Below, piece after piece: positions 16,210 to 25,609 of a DNA stretch of 64,000 nt. How positions within the stretch are numbered: position 1 is the first letter of the stretch; every line of letters starts with the position of its first letter. A program made the translations under genes and the position numbers. The notes under the pieces are model-generated. The model was not told the DNA's origin. It worked only from the letters and a program-made list of their open reading frames with translations, and did no database searches. The stretch comes from an uncultured Sphingobacteriaceae bacterium (GTDB lineage Bacteria > Bacteroidota > Bacteroidia > Sphingobacteriales > Sphingobacteriaceae). The stretch lies in the NCBI GenBank assembly GCA_946480915.1, contig CAMLLO010000020.1:16801-80800 (forward strand). The letters run 5' to 3'.

Positions 16210-18132
16210 TTAAATTGCGGCGTTTTCAAGTTCTAATATTTGTTCAGCCAAAGATTCCCATTCGGTTTGTGCCGTATGCAAATTGTCTTTTGCTAATTTA
16301 TATCTTTCGTTAACGGCATTTAATTTTGCCGGCTCATTATATAAGGTATCATTGCCCAATTCAGTTTCAATATTTCTTATATCTAATTCTAAATCAGCAA
16401 TTTTATCTTCTAATTGCTGCAACGACTGATTTAACTTTTTAAGGTTTTTACTCTTATCATCATTTACAGATGATTTCTCGACAGGCTTGTCTTGTTTCTT
16501 AACTACAGGAGTTGACGGCCTTTCAATAACAGGGGGACGTTTTGATTGCCACTCTTCATATTCGGCATATGTTCCTGGATAAGCTTTGATTTGTTGATTT
16601 TCAATATACCAAATCTTATTCGCCACATTATCAAGAAAATACCTGTCGTGAGATACAGCGATTAATGTGCCTTCATATTGTTGCAGTGCCTGGATCAAAA
16701 TATTCACTGATTGAATATCAAGGTGGTTGGTCGGCTCATCCAGAATGAGGAAATTTGCATCTGCTGTTAATGCTTTTGCTAGCGCAACACGCGACTTTTC
16801 GCCCCCCGACAATACCTTGATTTTCTTAAATGCATCATCTCCGGTGAAGAGGAAGCAGCCTAAAATAGAACGCAACTCAGTTTCTGTGTGTTTTGGAGCG
16901 AAGGCCTGCAGTTCTCTTAAAATCTCGTTCTCTAAATGAAGTGACTCAAGCTGATGCTGAGCAAAAAATGTGGTCGTAACATTATGCCCTGTTTCTGACA
17001 TGCCTTCAAACTCTTTATCGGCACCAGCCACTATACGCAATAATGTAGACTTTCCTTTACCATTGGCTCCGATCAAAGCAATCTTATCGCCTTTTTCGAT
17101 CACCGCATGAGCATCGTTCAAAATCTGTAGATTAGGATATGCTTTACTTACATGCTCCATTCTAACTACATGACGGCCAGATTGTTTACTAAACTTGAAA
17201 CTGAAATTCACACTCGGATTATCATCATCCACATCATCAACTCGTTCCATCTTTTCCAGCGCTTTTATACGAGATTGCGCCATCTTGGCCTTACTTGCTT
17301 TGGCCCTGAAACGCTCAATTAAACGTTCTTCCTGTTTAATTTTAGCTTGTTGGTTTTTATACTGCCCACTTTGGATTTCTTCACGCAGAGCCTTTTCCTC
17401 TAAATAAAAGCTGTAATTACCCGCATAAGGAATGAGTTTTCCTTTACGTGACTCGACGATTTTTTTAACTACCCTGTCTAAGAAATATCTATCGTGAGAT
17501 ACAATTACTATTGCGCCTTCATACGACTGAAGATAGGTTTCAAGCCATTTAATAGAAGGTAAGTCAAGGTGGTTGGTGGGCTCATCCAGTAAAAGAATAT
17601 CCGGAGTTTGTAAAAGGATTTTAGCAAGCATAACCCTCATGCGCCATCCTCCCGAAAAGGTCATTAAATTCCGCTTTTGATCTTCTTCGCTAAAACCTAA
17701 ACCTGCTAAAATTTCGTGAGCTTTAAATTCAATATTATATCCGTCAAGTGCCTCAAATTCATGCTGTTTATCGCTCAGCTTATGAAGTACTTCTTCAGAA
17801 TAATCGGTTTCTAATTTATTGAGTAGAATTTCAATTTCGGTATGAAGCTGATTCTGGCGTTCAAAGGCTTCCATCGCCACATGCAGAATGCTTTTATCGG
17901 TTTGGTAAGAAAGCAAATCCTGGTTAAGGTATCCCATTTTCAGGTCCTTAGCCATCGAAATAGTTCCACTGGTTGGACTATATGCTCCTACAATTATTTT
18001 AAGTAAAGTTGTTTTTCCGGTACCGTTGGCTCCAATAAGTCCAATTTTTTCTCCTGGTTTAATGTGCCAGTTTGCTTCGTCGTACAATGCTCTTGCACCA
18101 ATCTCGAAAGTAAGGTTGTTAATCGCTATCAC
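16210..18132 (-). CDS. ABC-F family ATPase (ribosome-associated, Uup/YheS-like)
   Basis: This 640-residue protein has two ATP-binding cassettes and no membrane segments, the ABC-F layout. The first Walker A is GANGTGKTT (34-42) and the second GANGKGKST (~350). Signature and Walker B regions are FSGGWRMRVMLA..LLLDEPTNHLDLPS and LSGGEKSRVALA..LILDEPTNHLD. Between them is a charged ~80-residue linker (P-site tRNA interaction motif region), and after ~530 a Lys/Glu-rich coiled-coil tail as in Uup/YheS. ABC-F proteins act on ribosomes, easing stalls or protecting from antibiotics. The only start near the family N-terminus is GTG at 18132. The hairpin at 16167-16202 lies just downstream. Confidence 0.9.
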   Translation of the reverse strand: MIAINNLTFEIGARALYDEANWHIKPGEKIGLIGANGTGKTTLLKIIVGAYSPTSGTISMAKDLKMGYLNQDLLSYQTDKSILHVAMEAFERQNQLHTEIEILLNKLETDYSEEVLHKLSDKQHEFEALDGYNIEFKAHEILAGLGFSEEDQKRNLMTFSGGWRMRVMLAKILLQTPDILLLDEPTNHLDLPSIKWLETYLQSYEGAIVIVSHDRYFLDRVVKKIVESRKGKLIPYAGNYSFYLEEKALREEIQSGQYKNQQAKIKQEERLIERFRAKASKAKMAQSRIKALEKMERVDDVDDDNPSVNFSFKFSKQSGRHVVRMEHVSKAYPNLQILNDAHAVIEKGDKIALIGANGKGKSTLLRIVAGADKEFEGMSETGHNVTTTFFAQHQLESLHLENEILRELQAFAPKHTETELRSILGCFLFTGDDAFKKIKVLSGGEKSRVALAKALTADANFLILDEPTNHLDIQSVNILIQALQQYEGTLIAVSHDRYFLDNVANKIWYIENQQIKAYPGTYAEYEEWQSKRPPVIERPSTPVVKKQDKPVEKSSVNDDKSKNLKKLNQSLQQLEDKIADLELDIRNIETELGNDTLYNEPAKLNAVNERYKLAKDNLHTAQTEWESLAEQILELENAAI

Positions 18133-18496
18133 GGCGCGAATTTACGATTTTTATAGATGAATTTTTGAAGGCGAAACCAAACACTTACTATTGGTCGAAT
18201 AAATGCGCCAGATTCCTGTATCAGAGCGCATTGTAATCCAGCGAAGCTGATATATTTTTCTTATTTATTGAACCATTTGATTATGCTGTTAACGCATAAA
18301 GCTTTTACAACTAAACCAGCAAGTTTAAGATTTAATAATGTTTTCATGGTTTCACCAATATATAGCTAAATTAACTGTTTCTCATGAAAAATATTGTAAG
18401 CCTATTTCAGCAAATATTTCATTTGCCATCTTCTGGCCTTAAAAACTAAACTTAAAAAGTTATTTTTGCCATCCCTTTTCAGAAGGCAATTTGAAT
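18133..18496. other. Divergent intergenic region before valS
   Basis: 364 bases lie between the ABC-F and valS genes, which point away from each other. A TATTTTTG -7-like box lies at 18461-18468, 28 bases before the valS ATG. A small hairpin (TATGC / GCATA) is near 18280-18300. I see no T-box leader, RNA gene or repeat. Confidence 0.5.
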
Positions 18497-21187
18497 ATGA
18501 GTATCTCAACAAAATATAATCCAAAAGAAACTGAAGATAAATGGTACAAATACTGGCTCGAAAAAAAGTTTTTTCGTTCGGTGCCTGATGAGCGTGAACC
18601 ATACACGATTGTAATTCCTCCACCAAACGTTACCGGAGTGTTGCATATGGGGCACATGCTTAACAATACCATTCAGGATGTGTTGATTCGTAGAGCACGA
18701 ATGTTGGGTAAAAATGCCTGTTGGGTGCCCGGAACCGACCATGCATCGATTGCCACCGAGGCAAAGGTTGTTGCCATGCTTAAAGAGCGCGGAATTGAAA
18801 AAAAAGATATAAGCCGGGAAGAATTTTTAAAATATGCATGGGAATGGAAAGAGAAGTATGGCGGCATAATTCTTAAACAATTAGAAAAACTCGGAGCTTC
18901 GTGCGATTGGGACCGAACCAGTTTTACAATGGACAAAGCGTTATCGGAAGCTGTTTTAGATACCTTTATCCATCTTCATAAAAAAGGATGGATTTATCGT
19001 GGTATCCGAATGGTTAACTGGGATCCGAAAGGATTAACTGCGGTTTCTGATGAAGAAGTAATCCGTAAAGAAGTAACCCAAAAGTTATATTATATAAGGT
19101 ACAACGTTTCAGATTCTGGGGTTAATGTTGAAAGTACAACGTCCTCACAACCCATAACCCAAAACCTGCAACACATTATCATTGCCACCACCCGCCCCGA
19201 AACTATAATGGCCGATGCCGCAATTTGCATCAATCCAAAGGATGAGCGTTATCAGCATTTGAAGGGCAAAAAGGTATTTATCCCTCTAATAAATCGCGAA
19301 ATTCCAATTATTGAGGATGAATATGTGGATATGGAATTTGGTACAGGCTGCTTAAAAGTTACTCCTGCACACGATTTAAACGATTATGAACTTGGTGTGA
19401 AGCATAATCTTCCGGTTATTGATATTCTGAACGATAACGGAACACTCAACGAGAAAGCTGAAATACTAGTTGGGGAGGATCGTTTTATTGCAAGAAAGAA
19501 AGTTGCTAAACTACTCGAAGAAGCTGGTCAGCTTGAAAAAGTTGAAGATTACAAATCTCAAATCGGATTCTCTGAGCGCACAGACGCAGCAATCGAACCC
19601 AAACTGTCAATGCAATGGTTCTGTAAAATGGAGGAAATGTCGAAACCTGCCCTTGACTATGTTTTAAATGGCGAAGTTAAGCTGATTCCCGACAAGTTTA
19701 TCAATACCTATCGCCATTGGATGGAAAACGTGAAGGATTGGTGTATAAGTCGTCAATTATGGTGGGGACAACAAATTCCGGCCTGGTATCTTCCAAACGG
19801 ACAATATGTAGTTGCAAAAACTCGCGAAGAGGCATTTGAATTAGCAAAGATCCTTCAACCTTCAACTTCCAACCTTCAACTTCAGGATTTAAAACAAGAT
19901 GAGGATGTTGTGGATACCTGGTTTTCATCCTGGTTATGGCCAATTTCTGTTTTTGATCCAACGGTTTGTGGAAATCCGGATGCAGAAGGTAACGCCGACC
20001 TCAACTACTATTATCCTACAAACGATTTAGTTACCGCTCCAGAAATTTTGTTTTTTTGGGTGGCCAGGATGATCATGGCAGGTCACGAGTTTCGCGGAAA
20101 ACAACCGTTTACGAATGTTTACCTAACGGGCATTGTACGTGATAAATTAGGCAGAAAAATGTCTAAATCGTTAGGAAACTCTCCTGATCCAATCGATTTG
20201 ATCGAAAAGTTCGGCGCAGACGGCGTACGCGTCGGAATGTTGCTTTGCTCTCCGGCAGGAAATGACCTAATGTTTGATGAATCGTATTGCGAGCAGGGAA
20301 GGAATTTTGCCAACAAAATATGGAATGCATTCAGGCTTGTTAAGGGTTGGGAAGTTGATGAGAGCTTAGAATTTGTCAACGAAAAAGCTGTCGATTGGTA
20401 TGAGAGTCGTTTTAACGATGCTTTAACTGAAATTGAAAGTTATTTTTCTCAATACCGTTTATCTGAAGCTTTAATGGCAACTTATAAACTAGTTTGGGAT
20501 GATTTCTGTGCGTGGTATCTTGAAATGGTAAAACCGGCTTATCAACAACCTATTGATAAAAAAACATTTGAAGCGTCAATTAATTTCTTTGAAAAAATAC
20601 TTGCTCTACTGCATCCATTTATGCCATTCATTACCGAGGAGCTTTGGCACGATGAATTGTTTGGAGAACGAAGCGAACTTGATTGTTGTGTTGTTGCAAA
20701 TTATCCGCGTTCTGCGAAAGTCGACGAGCAATTGCTAAAAGATGTTGAGGCAATAAAACAAACGGTCTCAGAAGTTAGAAATATTCGGAATAGCAAGCAA
20801 ATTTCCCCTAAAGAAGCTTTACCGCTTGCTGTTAAAATAAACTCGGATATAGTATACGCCGACTATTTTGGTATCATTAATAAACTGGCGAATATCGCCG
20901 AAGTAACTATTGTAAACGATAAACTGGAAGGAGCTACCAATTTCATTATTGGCAGAGATGAGTTTTTTGTCACTCTTGCCGGCAATATCGACGTAGAGGC
21001 CGAAAGAGAAAGAATTACAAAAGAGTTAGTTTATTTAAACGGTTTTCTAAAATCAGTTAATGCTAAATTATCCAACGAGCGGTTTGTACAGAATGCTAAG
21101 GCAGAAGTAATTGCAAACGAGAAAAACAAAAAAGCAGATGCGGAAGCCAAGATTGAAATTTTGGAAAATAATCTTAAGTCGCTTTAA
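18497..21187 (+). CDS. valS: Valyl-tRNA synthetase
   Basis: This 896-residue class I synthetase charges tRNA-Val. The HIGH motif appears as HMGH (50-53) in [15 protein letters not shown] and KMSKS is at 554-558. The editing domain is between, with [14 protein letters not shown]. The C-terminus is a coiled-coil arm (~835-896) typical of ValRS. An upstream TTG (18491) keeps the frame, but the ATG at 18497 fits the family. Two stretches look inserted: residues ~213-226 (nt 19135-19174, Ser/Thr/Gln-rich) and ~452-463 (nt 19852-19883), where the DNA is a 7-base tandem repeat of the kind normally seen between genes. Both lie in loops, so the enzyme should work. Confidence 0.95.
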   Translation: MSISTKYNPKETEDKWYKYWLEKKFFRSVPDEREPYTIVIPPPNVTGVLHMGHMLNNTIQDVLIRRARMLGKNACWVPGTDHASIATEAKVVAMLKERGIEKKDISREEFLKYAWEWKEKYGGIILKQLEKLGASCDWDRTSFTMDKALSEAVLDTFIHLHKKGWIYRGIRMVNWDPKGLTAVSDEEVIRKEVTQKLYYIRYNVSDSGVNVESTTSSQPITQNLQHIIIATTRPETIMADAAICINPKDERYQHLKGKKVFIPLINREIPIIEDEYVDMEFGTGCLKVTPAHDLNDYELGVKHNLPVIDILNDNGTLNEKAEILVGEDRFIARKKVAKLLEEAGQLEKVEDYKSQIGFSERTDAAIEPKLSMQWFCKMEEMSKPALDYVLNGEVKLIPDKFINTYRHWMENVKDWCISRQLWWGQQIPAWYLPNGQYVVAKTREEAFELAKILQPSTSNLQLQDLKQDEDVVDTWFSSWLWPISVFDPTVCGNPDAEGNADLNYYYPTNDLVTAPEILFFWVARMIMAGHEFRGKQPFTNVYLTGIVRDKLGRKMSKSLGNSPDPIDLIEKFGADGVRVGMLLCSPAGNDLMFDESYCEQGRNFANKIWNAFRLVKGWEVDESLEFVNEKAVDWYESRFNDALTEIESYFSQYRLSEALMATYKLVWDDFCAWYLEMVKPAYQQPIDKKTFEASINFFEKILALLHPFMPFITEELWHDELFGERSELDCCVVANYPRSAKVDEQLLKDVEAIKQTVSEVRNIRNSKQISPKEALPLAVKINSDIVYADYFGIINKLANIAEVTIVNDKLEGATNFIIGRDEFFVTLAGNIDVEAERERITKELVYLNGFLKSVNAKLSNERFVQNAKAEVIANEKNKKADAEAKIEILENNLKSL
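19852..19883 (+). repeat. 7-base tandem repeat inside valS
   Basis: The unit CCTTCAA occurs at 19852-19858, 19859-19865 and 19873-19879, with a variant CTTCCAA at 19866-19872 and a partial CTTC after. Seven is not a multiple of three, so gain or loss of one unit would shift the frame of an essential gene. It encodes a polar loop ahead of the DVVDTWFSS block. Confidence 0.75.
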
Positions 21188-21246
21188 TATTTGTAACAAG
21201 ATGTTGATCTCCCGAAAATTTCCATAAACCTTTATACTTTTAGTGC

Positions 21247-21873
21247 ATGAAACATTCTTATCTATTACTATTATTTATTGCCCTATTTGGTTGCAATGCA
21301 AAAACTGAGAAAAAAGTGGAGACCATTGACCCAAAGATTTTAATTAGTTGCGAAGGTGTGGGGGATGTAAAACTAAAGGATACGTACGCCGACTTACTGA
21401 AAAAGTTAGGCGATTCTGTGCTTTCTGACCACGAAAATAATGTTGCTGGAAAATTTACCTCTGTATGGGAGAACGATCCGCGACACATTAATATTTATTG
21501 GAATGAAAGTGAAGCTCCTTTAAAAACAATAAAATATATTGATATCGTAGATGCGATGTCTCCTTACATGACAAAAGATAGCATTGGCGTAGGTATGTCG
21601 ATGAAAGATTTGGTTCGAAAAAATGGAGGAATGGCTCTCACATTTAAAAACTTCAGTGCAATGAGCGAACCGGGCGTAATAAAAGGTTTTAATAATGGTG
21701 AGATACCAACATCTAATCCTTGTTTCGGGGGAATTTTAGAATGGACGGATCAGAAACCAATTGACGTAAATGAAATGAGAGAATTTCAGGCTCAACAGGA
21801 AGTGAAATCTTTCGACCGAATTCTTCAGAGATATGATGTTGTTTTAAGCACCATTCGAATCAGTTCGAAATAA
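21247..21873 (+). CDS. Hypothetical lipoprotein
   Basis: This 208-residue protein has a lipoprotein signal peptide; the lipobox ends at Cys16 (ALFGC). The mature protein has short conserved-looking segments: ISCEGVGDVKLKDTYADLLKKLG, then SVWENDPRHINIYWNESEAP and DSIGVGMSMKDLVRKNGG. The alternation of 'X is resolved by a start position' style repeats (TYADLLKKLG and SMKDLVRKNG) suggests two related half-domains, but I do not recognise a named family. It is a single gene after valS, followed by a terminator at 21932-21956. Confidence 0.65.
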   Translation: MKHSYLLLLFIALFGCNAKTEKKVETIDPKILISCEGVGDVKLKDTYADLLKKLGDSVLSDHENNVAGKFTSVWENDPRHINIYWNESEAPLKTIKYIDIVDAMSPYMTKDSIGVGMSMKDLVRKNGGMALTFKNFSAMSEPGVIKGFNNGEIPTSNPCFGGILEWTDQKPIDVNEMREFQAQQEVKSFDRILQRYDVVLSTIRISSK

Positions 21874-21931
21874 TTGTTTGTCAACGATGTGCCTTATGTT
21901 TAGGCAACGAGTGTTAAATTTTAAAAATTCG

Positions 21932-21956
21932 AAAGCCGATAGAAATCGGCTTTTTC
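21932..21956 (+). terminator. Intrinsic terminator
   Basis: AAAGCCGAT pairs with ATCGGCTTT across AGAA, followed by a T-run. It ends the lipoprotein gene. The convergent gene ends at 21960, and the hairpin may also stop minus-strand transcripts. Confidence 0.85.
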
Positions 21957-21959
21957 ACG

Positions 21960-22400
21960 TTAACGGATACCTTCTACCAACCTTTTTACATGTTCTTTCA
22001 CTTCCCAGCGGTTTTGCTCGCTTCCGGAATTCAGTAAATTCACATTGTGAACGTTTTCGTCTTTGGTATAAATCAGGAGCTTACAAAATTTATTGTGAAT
22101 GCTTACGATGTCTTCAGAATTTATTGTGATAAGCTCGTTTTTTTCTTCAGACAAATAGATGATTTTATTGTCCGAGATCTCTAATAACAGTGGCTTTCTG
22201 TTAGTTTCCCGAACTAAATAGCGTATCGTGCCGATAATCAGTAAGGCCCCGGTTAAATAGGTGAAATATCCCGGAATTAATACAATCGCGGTTGATGTTG
22301 CAGTGATAACGGATATCCCGATAAAAATACTAACAGCCGAGAGATTCCGCTTTTGAGAGTGCGTCGATATAGAATTCTGCTTGAATAGATGGATTTGCAT
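21960..22400 (-). CDS. Membrane protein with C-terminal PH-like domain, hypothetical
   Basis: This 146-residue protein has two membrane helices (about 23-42 and 45-62) followed by a cytoplasmic domain with strands LLLEISDNKIIYLSEE, ELITINSEDIVSIHNKFCKLLIYTKD and a final helix WEVKEHVKRLVEGI. The strand-rich part ending in a helix fits a bacterial pleckstrin-homology-like domain as in many short two-helix membrane proteins. No function can be assigned. It ends 4 bases from the terminator of the convergent lipoprotein gene. Confidence 0.6.
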   Translation of the reverse strand: MQIHLFKQNSISTHSQKRNLSAVSIFIGISVITATSTAIVLIPGYFTYLTGALLIIGTIRYLVRETNRKPLLLEISDNKIIYLSEEKNELITINSEDIVSIHNKFCKLLIYTKDENVHNVNLLNSGSEQNRWEVKEHVKRLVEGIR

Positions 22401-22450
22401 AGCTCTTTATTTTACAGACTGTTACGAATGTATAAATGAAGAGGTTACAA

Positions 22451-22936
22451 TTATTTTTCAAAATGGGGTAAATTTTCTACAAATTGGTAATCGCGCCCCA
22501 ATATGTTGATTTTACAGACATAATGCTGCAATCCATTACTGACAAATAGAAGGGGAACTTGATGAATAATATTGTATCTGGCAATCTGGTCAAATGTATT
22601 TTGGGTGATCTTAACCGATGGGGCTTTGCATTCTACAAGAAGGATTTTTTTGCCGTCTGTATTGAAAACCACGATATCTGTTCGTTTTTGAAGTGAGTTA
22701 AGTTTTAAGCCACCCTCAAGTTTTATTAAAGTTTTCGGGTAGCCTTTTTCCCTGATAATATATTGCACCACATGTTGCCGAACCCACTCCTCCGGCGTCA
22801 GTACCAAATATTTTCTTCTTATTTCATCGAAGATATAGTTGACGGATGCTTCCTGTTTTATTTTAAACGGATAAGAAGGAAAATTTAACGGAACCGGCTC
22901 AAAAATCACAAAGCTAATTTCAGCAAAATCTTTCAA
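22451..22936 (-). CDS. Stand-alone HsdR N-terminal (PD-(D/E)xK nuclease-like) protein
   Basis: This 161-residue protein equals the N-terminal nuclease-like domain of type I restriction subunit HsdR, without helicase domains. The PD-(D/E)xK residues are Asp87 in KRTDIVVF and Glu102/Lys104 in LLVECKAP; LTPEEWVRQHVVQYI near 46-60 is also conserved in the family. No hsdM or hsdS is near. It is divergent from holA, a neighbourhood I recall from other Bacteroidota, so it may serve DNA maintenance more than defence. No ATG starts the frame: 22936 is TTG and an in-frame GTG is at 22909, nearer the family N-terminus, so the exact start is uncertain. Confidence 0.7.
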   Translation of the reverse strand: MKDFAEISFVIFEPVPLNFPSYPFKIKQEASVNYIFDEIRRKYLVLTPEEWVRQHVVQYIIREKGYPKTLIKLEGGLKLNSLQKRTDIVVFNTDGKKILLVECKAPSVKITQNTFDQIARYNIIHQVPLLFVSNGLQHYVCKINILGRDYQFVENLPHFEK

Positions 22937-22992
22937 AGGTTTATCTTTCTTAACCTTTTACTTTGGGCTTTTTCTTAATTTGGCAACCTGAT

Positions 22993-24021
22993 ATGACAGC
23001 TGCTGCATTACAAAACGATTTAAAAAGCCGGAAATTTAAACCCGTGTACCTTTTCCACGGTGAAGAATCTTATTACATAGATCTTTTTAGTGATTACATT
23101 GAGAATAACTTACTCACTGACGCTGAAAAAGGCTTCAATCAAACAGTGCTGTATGGTAGAGATACCGATGTGATGGGATTGTTAAACTCGGCAAAACGAT
23201 TCCCGATGATGAGTGAATATCAGCTGGTGCTTATCAAAGAAGCGCAGGAAATGAAATGGGGAAAGGAGGGGGACGATAAAAAAGCAGTTGATCCTTTATT
23301 AAATTATCTTGAGAACCCCGTTCCAAGCACAATTCTGGTTTTTTGTTTTAAGCATGCGAAGTTCGACAAGAGAAAAAAAACATATAAAGCGATCGAGAAA
23401 TCAGGAGTGGTGTTTGAATCGGCAACCATTTACGAAAATAAAGTGCCCGCTTGGGTCGAAGACTTTGTTAAAGAAAAATCTTATCGTATACACGTCAGGG
23501 CGGCCGCTATGATTGCCGAGTATCTTGGAAATGATTTGTCGAAAATTTCCAATGAACTTGAAAAGTTAATGTTGAATGTTCCGAAAGGGCAGGAAATAAC
23601 GGTTGATGATGTGCAAAATAATATAGGAATCAGTAAGGAGTACAACGTTTTCGAACTTCAGGATGCGCTTGCCAGGCGAGATCCTTTTAAAGCAAACCAG
23701 ATAATTGATTACTTCGCCGCAAATCCTAAAGCAAACCCTATTCAACTAGTTTTTGGCGCTTTAAATACCTGGTTTACAAAAATTTTAAAATATCATTACG
23801 TGGCAGATAAATCTCCGCAGAATCTTGCAAGGGAGCTCGGCGTGAATCCATATTTCTTAAAAGATTATGAACTGGCAGCCAAAAATTACGATGCGTTTAA
23901 AGTTTTCAATGTTTTTAGCTACTTGCGCGAATACGATTTAAAATCTAAAGGCGTCGATTCTTCAGGAAATACCACAGATGGAGAATTATTGAAAGAGTTG
24001 GTTTTCAAAATCATTCATTAA
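22993..24021 (+). CDS. holA: DNA polymerase III delta subunit
   Basis: This 342-residue subunit of the clamp loader opens the beta sliding clamp. Its AAA+-like domain without Walker motifs starts with KPVYLFHGEESYYIDLFSDYI, followed by FNQTVLYG, SAKRFPMMSEYQLVLIKEAQEM, and the collar domain with ISKEYNVFELQDALARRD and NPIQLVFGALNTWFTKIL. An upstream TTG (22963) lies within a promoter-like TACTTTG, so the ATG at 22993 is chosen. Divergent from the HsdR_N-like gene and convergent with pyrC. Confidence 0.88.
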   Translation: MTAAALQNDLKSRKFKPVYLFHGEESYYIDLFSDYIENNLLTDAEKGFNQTVLYGRDTDVMGLLNSAKRFPMMSEYQLVLIKEAQEMKWGKEGDDKKAVDPLLNYLENPVPSTILVFCFKHAKFDKRKKTYKAIEKSGVVFESATIYENKVPAWVEDFVKEKSYRIHVRAAAMIAEYLGNDLSKISNELEKLMLNVPKGQEITVDDVQNNIGISKEYNVFELQDALARRDPFKANQIIDYFAANPKANPIQLVFGALNTWFTKILKYHYVADKSPQNLARELGVNPYFLKDYELAAKNYDAFKVFNVFSYLREYDLKSKGVDSSGNTTDGELLKELVFKIIH

Positions 24022-24125
24022 AACAAATTAATCCCTATAAATAGAAATACACCATCACTTCAGGACGAGACGTGTTTGGAGGGGTCGGGAATTTGTCAAT
24101 GAGTAAAAGAGAAATTAAAGTATCT

Positions 24126-25457
24126 CTACGTGAATTGAAGTCTCCGGCCAGTTCCTGATTCAATCAATTTTCCATTTTCATAAACCACATTGCCAGAGAC
24201 GATCGTGTGGCTAATAGCAGATTTAAACTCATAACCTTCAAAAGGACTCCATCCACATTTGGATATGATATTATCCCGCGAAACAAATGAATGCGCTTTC
24301 AAGTCCACTAAAACCAGGTCTGCCCAATATCCTTCCCGGATAAATCCGCGTTTTTCAACCTTAAAACAAATGGCTGGGTTATGGGCCATCTTTTCGGCAA
24401 TCTTTTCGATTGATATTTCGCCTTTATGATAAAATTCCAGCATCGCCAACAGGGAATGTTGTAACAAGGGGCCTCCGGATGGAGCCTGCAAATAAGGCAT
24501 CGACTTTTCTTCGATTGTATGCGGTGCGTGATCAGTAGCAATAACATCAATTCTACCGTCTAACACTGCGTCAAAAATGGCTTTCCTGTCCACTTCGGTT
24601 TTGATTGCCGGATTCCATTTTATCCAGTTTCCTTTTTTAGCATAATCTTTGTCAGAAAACCAAAGATGATGAACACAAGCCTCAGCTGTAATCCTTTTAT
24701 CCTTTAATTGTATAGTATTATCAAACAAGTCTGTTTCTTTTGCAGAAGAAATGTGAAGTATATGCAAGCGTGAATTGTGTTTCTTCGCAAGCTCCACAGC
24801 AAACGAAGAAGATTTATAACAAGCCTCTGCATTCCTGATAAGCGGGTGCATTTCAGGTGTGATATTGTCTCCGTATTTTTCTTTGAATACCTCCATATTG
24901 CGTTTAATCGTTTCCTCATCTTCACAATGGGTTGCGATAAGCATAGGAGTGGAGCTAAAGATTGATTCAAGAGTTCTTTCGTTATCAACCAGCATATTGC
25001 CCGTTGAAGATCCCATGAAAATTTTTATTCCGCACACATTTTTAGGATCCGTTTTAAGCACTTCTTCCAGATTGTTATTCGTGGCTCCCATAAAAAAGGA
25101 ATAATTAGCCAATGACCTTTCGGAAGCGATGTTGTATTTCTCTTCCAATAATTCCTGGGTAACAGTATTTGGAACAGTATTGGGCATCTCCATGAACGAT
25201 GTAACTCCGCCAGCTACTGCAGCTCTGCTTTCTGTAAATATTTCAGCCTTGTGCGTTAATCCCGGCTCACGGAAATGTACCTGATCGTCAATACATCCCG
25301 GGAGGAGATATTTTCCTTCGGCATTAATTTCCTTATCGGCCGGTATGTTTAATGAGGAACCGATTTGTTCGATAAATCCATTTTTAATAAATACATCGCC
25401 AACAACTTGCTGACCTTCATTAATTATTATTGCAGATTTTATAAGAAGAGAGGACAT
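24126..25457 (-). CDS. pyrC: Dihydroorotase (QxH variant)
   Basis: This 443-residue amidohydrolase closes N-carbamoyl-aspartate to dihydroorotate in pyrimidine synthesis. Motifs: LLPGCIDDQVHFREPGLTHK (51-70), MEMPNT, the STGNML loop, ATHCEDEE, HILHISS and IATDHAPHT. The usual metal-binding HxH after the first strand is here Gln59-Val-His61, so one zinc ligand is replaced. I recall the same IDDQVHFREPG in Bacteroidota enzymes annotated as dihydroorotase, so this is probably lineage-typical and not damage. A TATCTTTG -7 box on the minus strand (25502-25509) lies about 45 bases before the ATG. Confidence 0.85.
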   Translation of the reverse strand: MSSLLIKSAIIINEGQQVVGDVFIKNGFIEQIGSSLNIPADKEINAEGKYLLPGCIDDQVHFREPGLTHKAEIFTESRAAVAGGVTSFMEMPNTVPNTVTQELLEEKYNIASERSLANYSFFMGATNNNLEEVLKTDPKNVCGIKIFMGSSTGNMLVDNERTLESIFSSTPMLIATHCEDEETIKRNMEVFKEKYGDNITPEMHPLIRNAEACYKSSSFAVELAKKHNSRLHILHISSAKETDLFDNTIQLKDKRITAEACVHHLWFSDKDYAKKGNWIKWNPAIKTEVDRKAIFDAVLDGRIDVIATDHAPHTIEEKSMPYLQAPSGGPLLQHSLLAMLEFYHKGEISIEKIAEKMAHNPAICFKVEKRGFIREGYWADLVLVDLKAHSFVSRDNIISKCGWSPFEGYEFKSAISHTIVSGNVVYENGKLIESGTGRRLQFT

Positions 25458-25597
25458 TGGATTTACGATTTAATAATTTTTGAATTACAACTATATGGGC
25501 GCAAAGATAATACATGAGATTTACGATTTGTGGTTGCTTCAAGAAAAGACTTTTAGGATAATTCATCCATCGTAAATTAAAAATCCCAAATCCGATG

Positions 25598-25605
25598 TAT
25601 CTTTG
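25598..25605 (+). promoter_or_regulatory. -7 promoter box of DEAD helicase gene (TATCTTTG)
   Basis: This is an exact TAnnTTTG match, ending 4 bases before the ATG at 25610. Transcription would start at or next to the start codon, giving a leaderless mRNA. The -33 region is not recognisable. Confidence 0.45.
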
Positions 25606-25609
25606 CGGC

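Noticed and set aside
21878..22129. 83-codon frame over the terminator at 21932
   Set aside because: It reads through a strong terminator and antisense to a real membrane-protein gene.
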